Shown piece after piece: positions 37,801 to 48,300 of a DNA stretch of 64,000 nucleotides; the first letter of the stretch is position 1, and the number at the start of each line of letters is the position of its first letter. This DNA comes from Liolophura sinensis (lineage: Eukaryota; Mollusca; Polyplacophora; Chitonida; Chitonidae): NCBI RefSeq assembly GCF_032854445.1, contig NC_088301.1, positions 40,597,187 through 40,661,186 on the forward strand, in the 5' to 3' direction. The notes beneath the pieces are model-generated. The model ran no database searches. It saw nothing but the letters and a program-made list of their open reading frames with translations, and was not told the origin of the DNA. The translations under genes and the position numbers were made by a program.

Positions 37801-40800
37801 ACCCCTTTCGTCCAGATCATGCGCATAGTCTTGTCTGCGTAGGGTCGATTCCACAAGTACCCGCTTCATGTGTTCGACGAGGATCTGTCCACCGCGAGTG
37901 AAGAGAATGTTCATACGTTTTGGACCTCGAACTGAAAGCAGTAATGGAATTTACAGAGAATCCTCTCCACAATTAAAAATATTTAGCCTTATTCAAGCCA
38001 TTTTCCAACGAGCTCCTCAATAAATAAAGAAATGATCGTAAGAAAGAAAATGCAGTGTCGTTTAATTTTTACGAACCAAACCAAGCAATCACTGGGCTGG
38101 CCGAAGTCATCATGGCTGTGACAAGATATAAGGACATTATCGCTCTGCTAAAGGTATAGCATAGATAACAAACACAGAGCTGTATGTACACTCCACTATC
38201 AACAGTTGAGCAAAATGTCTTATTTCCTATGACCAAATTTAAACCCTAAATCCCACACGTCATTTGAAATACTTCAAAGACATGAACTGTCGCTTTATCA
38301 AATTATATATCACAAGGAACCGTAATACAGTGGTTTCCACCTGAGCTGACGTCAAAGTTGGGATCATTTGCCAGTTCCATAATAGACTGGTATTTGTCGT
38401 AGTCCTCAAGCCTCCTGGTTCCGACTGCTTTCCCTCCGTCCTGTATCATCAAATCCTTCCCGAATTTTTCCTAAAATATATATATTTATATATAATGACA
38501 CCAGCCTGCTTTTATTGGTCCTTTTTGATGTGTTTGATGGTTATTCTTTCAGGGTTGCTGGTACATATCTGTATAATGTATAACGGTACATTTGTAAGTA
38601 CAATGTGTTAATCTCAAACACGATAACCCATCAAGATGATTTGACATACCTTGAGTTTCCTAGCTATTTCTGCCTTTGAAAGACGCGGGTCTATTCCCAT
38701 TCTGCGTAAATCATCATCTGTTAGATTATCCAGATCAATTGCCTTGACTCCACCTTTGAGGCGAATGTTCCCATCTTTGTCATATTCAAACATGTCTTCG
38801 GCCTTTTTCTTTTCTGGGAAATGATTTTTATACAATGGTTGTCAGAAACAACAGAAATCTTCTTAAGAAGAATGGCATATTTCGGAATGTGAAAGTCCTT
38901 TGAAAATAAGAGAATTTACTGAAGGAAAGCTGGTTTTTCGGTTGTAAAACAGTGTACTCCAATTAAAATAAAAACAATACATGCATCCACACTTACGTTG
39001 GTTTTCATCCTGTTTCTCTTGCTCTTTCGACTTATCTGAAATATTTCAAAAATAGGTCACATATATTGTTATATATTGGGTATGAGGTGCAGAGAAAAGA
39101 TTCGAGTTGAGCAACATATCGATGATGTATTAAACAGAAACGTGCTTTACGTTTGGATATGTTCGTCTTCATGGTCCTGTATTCATAGCTGTCTTACTTA
39201 ATGAATCATTAATGTTTTTCGAATTTCTCACCTTCTTCATCTGATTCCTTAGTCTTCACCTGTAACAGAAAATTTTAGGTAAAATCAGCAACAGACGCAT
39301 GTGTATGTCAAATGTCATCCGTAGAGTATCTAATTCACATCATCATTACTCTTCAATCGCTAGCATACACAAGGTGCGGGTTCAAAACCAGTCTTGAAAG
39401 ATTCCCCATTTTGCAAAGCTTATTGGTGACACTCGGCGGCGCTCGAGTGGCCGTTTGCACAGTACAATGTTCGTTGCAAACCACTTGTCATGTGTATATG
39501 TGGCTGTCACACGTGACTTGTCAAAGTCCAGGGGCTTACCTTAAGGACACCGGTTTCCTTCACCCTTAAAACTGACCTCCATTTTATAAATGAAAAATTC
39601 TTGAGTCAAAGTCAATCCGTCATCGTCACTTATAATGCAGGCAAGTACTATAAATCGTGAGTATGCAGGATTCATTTGAATATACTCACCTTTCCGCCAA
39701 TGTTTGATATATTGGACCCTCTTCGATCTGAAATAACAAAGAGGAATTATTTACAGCCTTTCAAACATACGCAACGTCCGAAGTTGATAAGAAAATGATC
39801 ATAGCTCGAAACAATTATGACTTTGTTCATACAGTGGTCCCAGTAGAGCCCTTTCACGGCAAATAAGCAAATTCCACATTTGTCATAAAATTTTCTACGA
39901 GAAATAAAAGTTGGGATTATGTAATTATGGTAACTGTTTGTGTTACATGGAAATTACTTGCGTGAATAGAATTATCGCATACGTTGGCAAAGAGAAGTGG
40001 TTAAACACCGACGTAGCAACACTTGCCTTTCGAGATGCCCTTTAAGGGATTGATTGAAGGCAGTTTATTGAATGTTGGTAAATCTCGAATTTCTCTGCGA
40101 GATTTAACGCGACTCGGATCATCTGAAAATATAATGTTTAAGGCGTATATCATAGAGCATAACTTTGTAAAAATAAAATGAACTAATATGTAATATTGAC
40201 AAAAATCATCTACTATTAAAACAGATTAAATAGGATCCCATACTGGACAACGCTCAATTTTCTGGTTTTACCTTGTTTCTCGCCATGCTGTTTTCCTACG
40301 TAAGACTTTCGGCGTCCATTTGCCCCCCAGCTGAAACGTTCAATTTGTAACAATTTGTAACATGGTATTGATAAGCGAAATTTGTAAATTTGTATGTGTT
40401 GCTTGACAACCTGTTTTACAGTCCTACAGTGTATACATGCACTGATCAAAAAGGTATTTAAACCCTGGAACTTACATGGTAAACACCCTAGCTATGTATT
40501 TGTTAAATTTGATTTAGACCTACGTCAAAGGCAATACACGTTACATGTCAGTTTATGTCATGAAGTAGACATACTTATCATGGCTGAGGCCAATGTCCCT
40601 GTTATCTGTTTTCATGGAGGGGTTTGTAGCCTCCCGCCCAGGACCTCTCTCGTAAGTCACCATGCTCTTGGGTTTTTCCCTTGGTGTACCTGCCCTACCA
40701 GACCGCTCGCTAATAACAGACTTTCGTCTCTCGGAGAGCTCCATTTCCCTTCGCCTCGCTGCTTCCTCTTCCTCCTTCTGCCTTTGTCGTTCGAGTCTCT

Positions 40801-43550
40801 CTAGTTTCTCCCTGGTTAAAAAATAATTTTATTTTGTCATCATTGTCATCATTTTTACTCACTTTCAGAGGCGACAACGCAGTTTAAACCAAGTGTCAGA
40901 GCAGTGACATTTTGCAAACCAAAACATCTTGTTTTATACAATAATACATGGTACACTGTTTCATATAATTATTGTTACCACGTGTTACCTTTGGTCAACC
41001 TAAATTGCATTTTCTTTCACTATAGGCCTAAATAAATAATGGTATATAGTAACAAAGCCAACACGATAAAGCCAGGCTTTGCTTTCAGTTTCGCTTATCT
41101 CCAACATTTCTTTACCTTTCACCTTACTAAGAACAAGGGATAACACAATTTAAGTCAAAAGATCATATACGTACTGTTCTCGCTTTCTCCTTCTTTCGTT
41201 GGCGAGGTCGATGTTCTTCTGCATTTGCTTCCGTTTTTCCTGTCTCTCACGTTCTCGTTGTAACTCTTCATCTGTCTTAGTGGACAAATCAGACCGGTCG
41301 TCTGCTGTTTTAGCGCCCTCTGTGTGATCACCGGGTTCGGAGGCACCAGGCCACAGGCCATCTTCTGGCTCTTCTTGAGGTAAAGTGTTTACGTCTGTCA
41401 AGAACTGCTTCACCATCGAATCGGCACGGGCGATCGGCTTCAGTCGTCTATTCGCATACTCCTCTGCGTCCAATCTTAATTTTAAAGGTTCAGGTAAAAT
41501 GTACAATGATCATGTTTTTTTTGTTATGTATAGACTTTACGAGGTAAAAGTAGTATTTCACATTCGGTTTTAGCTTGCAGTAAGTTGGATATAACACCAC
41601 AAGATGGCCCTATCTCCTCCCTCCCAACAGTTAGATCCCCCTATTATTGTTCCCTTTTACGCGAAAGTAGAAACGAGTGTAATGCAGGCTATGTTGCAGT
41701 ATCTCTATAATATCACCTCTAAGCCTCTTGCTCTCATCGCCCCAGAATCCAATATCGTTCTGGTACAGATGTGGAAACGAGTGTAAAGCAGGCTATGTTG
41801 CAATATTTCTATAATATCACCTCTGAGCCTCTTGCTCTCAGCGCCCCAGAATCCAATATCGTTCTGGTACAGATGTGGAAACGAGTGTAATGCAGGCTAT
41901 GTTGCAGTATCTCTATAATATCACCTCTAAGCCTCTTGCTCTCATCGCCCCAGAATCCAATATCGTTCTGGTACAGATGAATTATGACATTAGCTCTTTA
42001 GTTCTATTGAGATTGTTGTGTGCGTATATGATTAGAATTCAACAGGCAAAAACGTAGGAATTCAGCCAAAATGTACATTTTAAGGGCATTTGAAAAATCA
42101 TTTTAAGATTTATCCACAGCATTTAACGTTAGCGACTGTAGTAAATACAGCTATTTTATATTTGAAAAGATACTTACGTTTCACCGGTAAAAGACCCTGA
42201 AAATAATATTACAATATAGGTAAGATTCACACAAAACAGCTAAAGGTCATCTAAATTTCTTTGACTTAAGTGGACGGTGATTTTAAAGTATCTGGTAAAG
42301 ACACCTTTCTTTCTACTCGCTTTATTTTTAGATGCATTTTACTGATATTCCCTTATAGATTACGGTTCTACTTACCAATTCTAGGTCTTAGTGAAGCACC
42401 GTCTGTATCAGCATCATTGTGCGGTAAGGCTGTCCCATAGCCTACTTTGTTACCTCGAATGTCCCTTAAAACTTTCCTTTTGAACTCGTATCTTGTTCCA
42501 CCCTCACTTCTTTCACTGTAGTAACTGTACTCACTGTCCTCGTCACCAGATGCCACATTCTTTTTGGTGTTTGGTCCGAAATTAAATTCCTTATCTGTGG
42601 CCAGAAAATTCATTCTGGAATTGCCAACATCGTTTTCATCAGGACTTTCATATATTTCACTAGCACTGTACGTGCCATCATCGCGACGTCGTCGACGCTT
42701 GGTGTGACGCGTACCGCCTTCACTGACGACGCTATAATAGCTGTGAGCACTGTTCGCGTGGCGTCGATCACGACGTCGTTGCCTGCGTCGTGCTTCCCCT
42801 TCCTCGTCTTGACTGCTGTGATAGGACTGTGCAGCGCTGTACGTTCCGTCTTCGCGTTTACGTCTGCGCTGGACATGGCGAGTACCTCCGGCGCTGACGT
42901 GACTGGTGTAGCTGTACTCACTGTCGCTGTCATTATTTCTTTTGCCTTTCTTGTAATCCTTAAGTTCCTTCTCAGTAAGCCCTTCAGGTGTGCCCCTTCC
43001 GCCTTTCTTGACAGCTTTTTTGGCTCCAACCACCCTGTCGAATTCAGATCACAAAGATGTTGTACGATAAGCGCACATATATGACAGTGGTACGGCAACA
43101 CTGACGTAAAATACATCGTACGACAAATCTACGCTAAAAAATATCGCACGCCGCTTTGTGAAACTGGGCCCAGTACATTAATACAAAAACATAACTTAAT
43201 TTTACGGATATATTAAAGGGCACGAGAGGCTTTTTTGGCAACAGTTAATGTTCAGGATGAAAATTAACAAAAAAAAACAAAAATTTCAACACATTTGCTT
43301 CATATTCAAAATCAACTGATATGAAAATAGATAGTGGTAATACAAATAGCCATATATTATCATACATTCAAATGAAATCACACAAAAGTTGAATAATTCA
43401 TACTATCTTATACGGCTGCTTATGCTATACACGACTGTTCATGCGCCCATGTCTCTCCTTCGACGTACTTTTTAATGAGTTTACCAGTAACCGGGTCCTT
43501 CTTGTATTCATACACGACACCATCTTTTTCAAAGCGGTCCCCTTCTTCTG
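34872..43550 (-). CDS. R2: charged repeat protein with EF-hand-like C-terminal region (paralogue of R1)
   Basis: Nineteen exons, 5' to 3': 43433-43550, 42376-43034, 42178-42196, 41175-41474, 40575-40811, 40272-40330, 40027-40122, 39690-39727, 39232-39259, 38997-39035, 38650-38813, 38341-38470, 37803-37931, 37534-37649, 36892-36966, 36586-36671, 36054-36268, 35261-35534 and 34872-34956. The N-terminal part has three repeats built on 'DSDSEYSY', 'S.GGTR' and 'RRRKR.DGTYS'. A coiled, charged middle ('ERERQEKRKQMQKNIDLANE') leads to 'LTDDDLRRMGIDPRLSKAEI' and then a conserved C-terminal half with 'FRMFAVITALCERV' and 'YIPLFMSMHDNIC'. Exon phases fit throughout except for three single-base losses (36,188; 36,232; 35,334). 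The 5' start and the first exon (118 nt) are less certain, and the last exon is placed only by phase. Not a family I can name. Confidence 0.75.
35261..35534 (-). other. R2 penultimate exon with one single-base deletion
   Basis: Begins 'ISFLDYICYIPLFMSMHDNI', nearly identical to R1. Near 35,334 a base is missing, so that the frame stops; beyond it the other frame reads 'ELLNRYAA', matching the R1 'ELLNKYAA' and ending at the same donor position. Confidence 0.8.
36054..36268 (-). other. R2 exon with two single-base deletions
   Basis: The paralogous R1 exon is 217 nt and open; this one is 215 nt. Aligning the two places one missing base near 36,232 (before 'DIERKLDLY') and one near 36,188 (at 'MFYHN'). 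Restoring two bases would return the phase. The rest, such as 'ITSESLKIELMAGGLNWGQQ', is well conserved. Confidence 0.8.
37175..37282 (+). mobile_element. Degenerate SINE remnant
   Basis: Retains 'actggccgcccacatataag' and 'gaaatattcttaagtatgg' with an 'aaatcaataaaaattaataa' end. It lies in an R2 intron, antisense to the gene. Confidence 0.6.
39350..39618 (+). mobile_element. Probable SINE, different subfamily
   Basis: B-box-like 'gcgggttcaaaaccagtc' near the start and tail 'gacctccattttataaatga' 'aaaattcttgagt' near the end, with a unique middle ('ctcggcggcgctcgagtggc'). In an R2 intron, antisense. Confidence 0.5.
40023..40027 (-). other. GC-AG intron donor in R2
   Basis: The exon 40027-40122 ends 'AAAG' and is followed on the minus strand by 'GCAAGT', a good GC-type donor. 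No GT donor nearby keeps the phase into the exon 39690-39727. Confidence 0.75.
41668..41979. repeat. 104-bp tandem repeat, 3 copies
   Basis: Three head-to-tail units of exactly 104 bp starting near 'gtagaaacgagtgtaatgca' and ending 'cgttctggtacagat'. Units 1 and 3 are nearly identical; unit 2 differs at several sites. It lies in the R2 intron between the exons 42178-42196 and 41175-41474. The period is not a multiple of three, so it is not a coding repeat. Confidence 0.92.
42178..42196 (-). other. R2 microexon, 19 nt
   Basis: Flanked by 'ttttcag' and 'gtaagt' and needed to join the phase-1 end of the repeat exon to the phase-2 start of the next. It adds 'GSFTGE'. R1 has a 16-nt microexon in the equivalent place. 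Confidence 0.75.
42376..43034 (-). other. R2 repeat exon (three repeats, fully open)
   Basis: A 659-nt exon holding all three repeats without interruption. Each repeat runs 'SEYSY..(H/R)(V/)SxGGTR' then 'RRRKR.DGTYS'. In R1 the same sequence is split by an intron after 'DSAH'. The high arginine, serine and tyrosine content suggests a flexible, perhaps phosphorylated region; that is inference. Confidence 0.88.
43050..43172. mobile_element. MITE-like remnant beside an R2 exon
   Basis: Ends in 'ctttgtgaaactgggcccag' and begins 'tcacaaagatgttgtacgat'; the inner blocks 'ttgtacgat' and 'atcgtacgacaa' are inverted. It lies only about 15 bases upstream (in gene sense) of the acceptor of the R2 repeat exon. 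Confidence 0.5.
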
Positions 43551-45351
43551 CTAAAATAAAACTTCTTCAAATCAAATTTAATTCATTGCTCAACACCTTT
43601 GAATGATAACCCTGACCGAATGTAAAAACAGCTTAATTTTCTGATCTTCATTTTATTATTAGCGCGAGAAAACAGAAGCAGCTCCGCGATTTAGCGTTGT
43701 ACTAAAACCGAATGAACTATTCTGTACATTTTCCCCGACGTTTGGAAACAAAAATCTGGCATTGTTCACAGAAATCGAATTTAATACGGAATCATGTTAA
43801 TTATATACTAATAATGTTGTTTGATACACGTCGTGACATCAGCAAGGATGATACCAGTGGCCAATGAATGTCACGCGAACCGAAACCATTTAAGGATCGA
43901 AGGGTCAACGCCATTTTTAGGTCAAGGGCAAAATAATAAAAAAAAGAACTCACCCTGTCAATACGCAATGCAAGCGTGTCTCACCAAGAACGAAGACCTG
44001 TCTAGTGTATTCATGTGGAAATGCGAATGACTGACACGTCATTTCCAGAAACGAAAAAGTGAATAAAGCATTGTAATGGAACACGCGAGTGAAGGTGTGA
44101 AAAAGAAAAGTAGGCTCAAACAAAGAAAACAATATGCAATATGTACGTAGATAATGTATTTTATTAACTAAATACATCAAATGCTACACTGATATGCAAA
44201 TATATACATCAGTGAAATATAAATACCGTCTCTGTAAATTGGCACATCATTGGCTCACTGTGCAAAACATTGCACGTACAAGAACTACCTGTTGAAAACA
44301 AAATCGAAAACAGATGCTTAGATTTACCCTTAAGAATGTAACCTAAAATATAGGTCGTCGTCATATGACTGACAAATTGTTAAGTACGACGTTAAACCCC
44401 AAGCACTCACTCACTCTAAGATATAGGCCTGTGACTTTAATTTTAAATCATTCAGTTAAAAGCACTACTCACTAAACGTCAATACATTTTATTCCTTCGT
44501 CCTGGATCACTATCAGTATATGTATCAATACAATTTAAGTTACGATAGGATGTGGAGCGAATGCGAAGCAGGCAATAACTCACCATGTTGAGCATACATC
44601 TGATAAAAACTTACCTCAATAGTGCATCATACCACAATATTTAAACAGATTTTTTTCGGTGGCAGAAAATTCTGCAAAAAACATGGATAGTTAGTTCTGT
44701 AGACTTATCCATTAATTTGCTCTGTTTTTTAATAAAAAGTTCTAAAATATTTGACTTTGATTTGATGTAATTTACTAACGCCGTGGCATGTTAATAATAT
44801 AAGATTTTATGGTACCAAACTTCAGTTGTTTTTAAACAGCAAGAAATAACAGGATGATCATTTATTTATCTGTAATTGTTCTTTTATGCTAATACATTTT
44901 TGTATTGAAAGGTTTGTACGTATTGAGATTAAATCACTTTAGAAACACCGTTGAACACTTGTTCTTTTCCCTTCAATATTTGTTTCATTACACGCCACCT
45001 TTTAAATGTGTGGACTCAGACGCCGACGTTATGTAAGCGGAATTCACCCAATAACAGTCTAGCCCTTGGCAACAGCACGTGCTGGCCCATTAAGGAAATC
45101 CTTGTTTACGTTGAGATTCATATCTCCGCACATTTTTCGAAGTCGATTTTTTTTTTCAGAAAGCTTTACTGAGCGTTTCCCCGTTAACAATAACGATTCT
45201 TCTCGTCACTACGTTTCCATGTTAAAAACACAAGATATACATAATACAGCACCATGTGTATTAAGATAATGGTTACAAAACCACACATCATAATGTTATC
45301 ACAGCAGTAAAAGTTATCACACTTAAATCATAAAGGCGGAGGGAACACAGC
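43551..45351. other. Between R1 and R2: R1 3' UTR and possible R2 5' region
   Basis: No exon supported. A minus-strand AATAAA (plus-strand TTTATT at 44,861-44,866) could end R1 about 490 nt after its stop. A SINE tail fragment lies at 44,358-44,420. The first exon(s) of R2 should be here but none could be fixed by phase. Confidence 0.4.
44358..44420 (+). mobile_element. SINE tail fragment (second family)
   Basis: 'catatgactgacaaattgtt' followed by 'gtacgacgttaaaccccaag' and a 'cactcactcact' end; same family as 22,150 and 23,036. Confidence 0.6.
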
Positions 45352-48300
45352 CTAACTCCAGTCCAGTTTGTCGGAAACTTTCACCTTGGGTGCAGTTTCT
45401 ATGATTTTTGGAAGCCTGAAAAAGAATGTAAAAGTCATTTATTAGAATACACGTTAAAGACTTTCAGTGAAAAATTATATTGGATAAAGTTAGCCACAAT
45501 TCAGGTTTTGCCGTATATTTTACTTACGCAGCATATTTGTTAAGAAGTTCCAGTTTTTCCTTTTTCAACTCGCTGGGGTCAATACGTCCCTCCACGAGAT
45601 CCTGAGCCTGCTGTCTCAGCATGTGAGAGGAGTCTTTCTTAAGTGGGAAACCTAGCGGGTTCATATCTCTTTGTCTTGCAGCTCCTGACGTTTTCCTGAA
45701 GTTACCCGTGTACTTGTCATCGCGCATGTCCAGCGGGTCAACACAGATGTTGTCGTGCATGGACATGAATAAAGGAATGTAGCAGAGATAGTCCAGAAAC
45801 GAAATCTGAAGGTGAAAATTAAACAATTGTCTTGGACATATTGACTAAAATGACACTAATTAACAAAGATCGTTTAATTCTGCGCGAATTATAGGAAAAT
45901 TCCACGTTGACTGAGTAGTTAGAGTATAGGAAACTCCTAATCAAGAAGCTCCAGTTTCTTACCTCGCCAAATACGTTTGGTTGAAGACGATCCATAACAT
46001 GCTGTTGTTGTTTCCAATTCAAGCCACCAGCTATAAGCTCTATTTTGAGAGATTCGGCTGTGATAAAGTTACCGTCCCTGTCTGAGCTCGTATTGTGGTA
46101 GAACATTAGCCGGTACAGGTCCATTTTTCTTTCAATGTCCAGTAAGTTGCAAATCTCCAGCAGATGTTTACTTATTGGGCTGGAATGATTGAAGGTGAAA
46201 TTTCAAAATCATTCTGCAACGTTAACGTTCTCTTTTACTATGAACCACAGTGCAAAACCACTTAAGACTGCATACTATTACAGATATATTTCTTCTCTTA
46301 ACCTTCATCTTTGCTTAAATCTTGGCGTAAATACTTACTCCATTTGAGTAACTCTCTCGCACAGAGCCGAAATAACAGCAAACATTCGGAACGTAACTTG
46401 GCTCGCGTGGTCTATCTTTAACACCTGGAAAAAAACAAGAAAAATATACAGCTATCTTACAACCGATGTTTCATAGGCAAAAGGACCTCGCCAAACTCAC
46501 CCTCGCTAACAGAGCTTATTTCTGCGGTTTATTGAAAGAACACAGCTCCTTAACTAATGAGACGAGGAGTTTGAATCCAAATGCCACTAGTTGAGATGAG
46601 CAAGTTTGACAGATACATGACACCACCGGGTTTCTTTCACTTATAAACCAGCGTAATCGACGTCTTCTAAGTGAAATATTCTTGTGACAAACTGCACATA
46701 ACCAAAAAAAAAGGAAAAAAGTCGTTTACTTTAACACGTTTGCACTGATTAGGAATTAACTGAACATACCTTTAGGACATAGTTTAGCTGCTTTTCGGTC
46801 ATTGCATTAATGCTTGGAACACCGTCTAATGCAATTCTCGTCTCCTGTAAAACAGTATCATTTCAATCAAGCATATTCTCGCTTAATAAGGTTGTAGACG
46901 GATATTATTGTCATATATGTAAATAATATATGGGCTGGAATTTAAGAAAAAAAAATTACTAAAATAATCGCACGACCAACTTTCAAAACAACGGTTAACA
47001 CAAACCACCACAGAACTGATAAAGTACATATCTAAAGAAGTTGGGACGGAATCATGCAAAGTGAAGGTGTCAACAGTTTTTGTATATTGAAATATTATAT
47101 ATTTTATCGTATTTATATATTATATCAGTATTCAAATCGTGTATCATGCTAGTATATAAGCTGTCGATAATTAAAATATATATCCTGGTTGCGCTATGGT
47201 TACAACTGTTCATTTATTGACGGTGGTAATTTAATGTAACATAAAGAATATATGACCCCTACGCACGGGTTAAGCGGAATTAGATACAGTTATGAAGGTG
47301 AGAGTCAGAGATATTGTGCACTCTGTCCACATTTACTCACAAGGAATATATGTGCACACTTCTGAACGTTTCCAAGAATTTGCAAAGACTGTCTAGACTG
47401 TTATAAGTTTAAGAGAATAACGAAAACAATTTTCCGTGTAAATTGCAGATAGCAGGGATGGTTAAGTATGACTCACATCAGAATCTATAACCGTGTCGAA
47501 ATCCTCGTCTTCTACAACAAATGCTCTGGCATATCCTTCAAGCTTCTTGCTATCAACTAGGCGGTAATGGGTGAGAAAATCAATGTCCCCTTTAAAAGAA
47601 TCAAAGGTAATAAAGTAGATGAATTATTAGAACGTAATTGGGTTCAGGGATAGGTTGAGTGAACACTCTATTCCAGTATAACAATTAATGGGTTCACAAG
47701 AAATAACCTTTAAAGAAAGACTTGGAAATGTGTCACTTTCAGAACGAATTTCTGTATTCCTTATATTCAATACTCCAACACCCATATGGTGAAATTATTT
47801 GCTTTAGCATAACGCAGAGTGTGTTTGAGAGTGTTTCAGTAAACAAGTCTTACATGGTGAATCATCCAAGAAAGAAGACAATAAAAGTAGTAAACTAATA
47901 CAGTAGTTTACGTAGTCCTACGTAAAAACTCACCTTTTTCGTCAAGATCTTTAGCGTAATCATCATCATGCAGATTACTTTGGTCTAGTATTTTCTTCAT
48001 GTGATCCAGCAAAGCTTGGCCACCACGCTTCATCTTTATCTTCACCCTCCGCTGACCTTTCACTGGTGAAGAATTGGGTAAACAGTTGCACGTTACGCCT
48101 TGCAAAAATTTTATCAAAACAAATCAAATTCTCAAGAAGCAAGATGACTCTTGAACGGATTCTTACTCCTCCATGATAAGTATGGTGTGCAATACTGGAC
48201 GATATCTGTACTAGGATCTGTTATTCGAGGTATCGAATCGGCTTACATCGAGAAAAATTTAATTCTCAGCATTAAAACTGAACCTTCAAATGAACTTTTA

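Noticed and set aside
41604-42057. Repeated plus-strand frame beginning 'METSVMQAMLQYLYNIT'
   Set aside because: It comes from the 104-bp tandem array; the period breaks the frame in each unit and there is no start or splice context.
42610-43116. Long open frames on the plus strand and in another minus frame over the R2 repeat exon
   Set aside because: Shadow frames of the arginine- and serine-rich R2 exon; the R2 frame has the paralogue match.
43950-44180. A possible first exon of R2 reading 'MTCQSFAFPHEYTRQVFVLG' with a GTGAGT donor
   Set aside because: Its phase (2) does not fit the next R2 exon (needs 1), and splicing would give an early stop.
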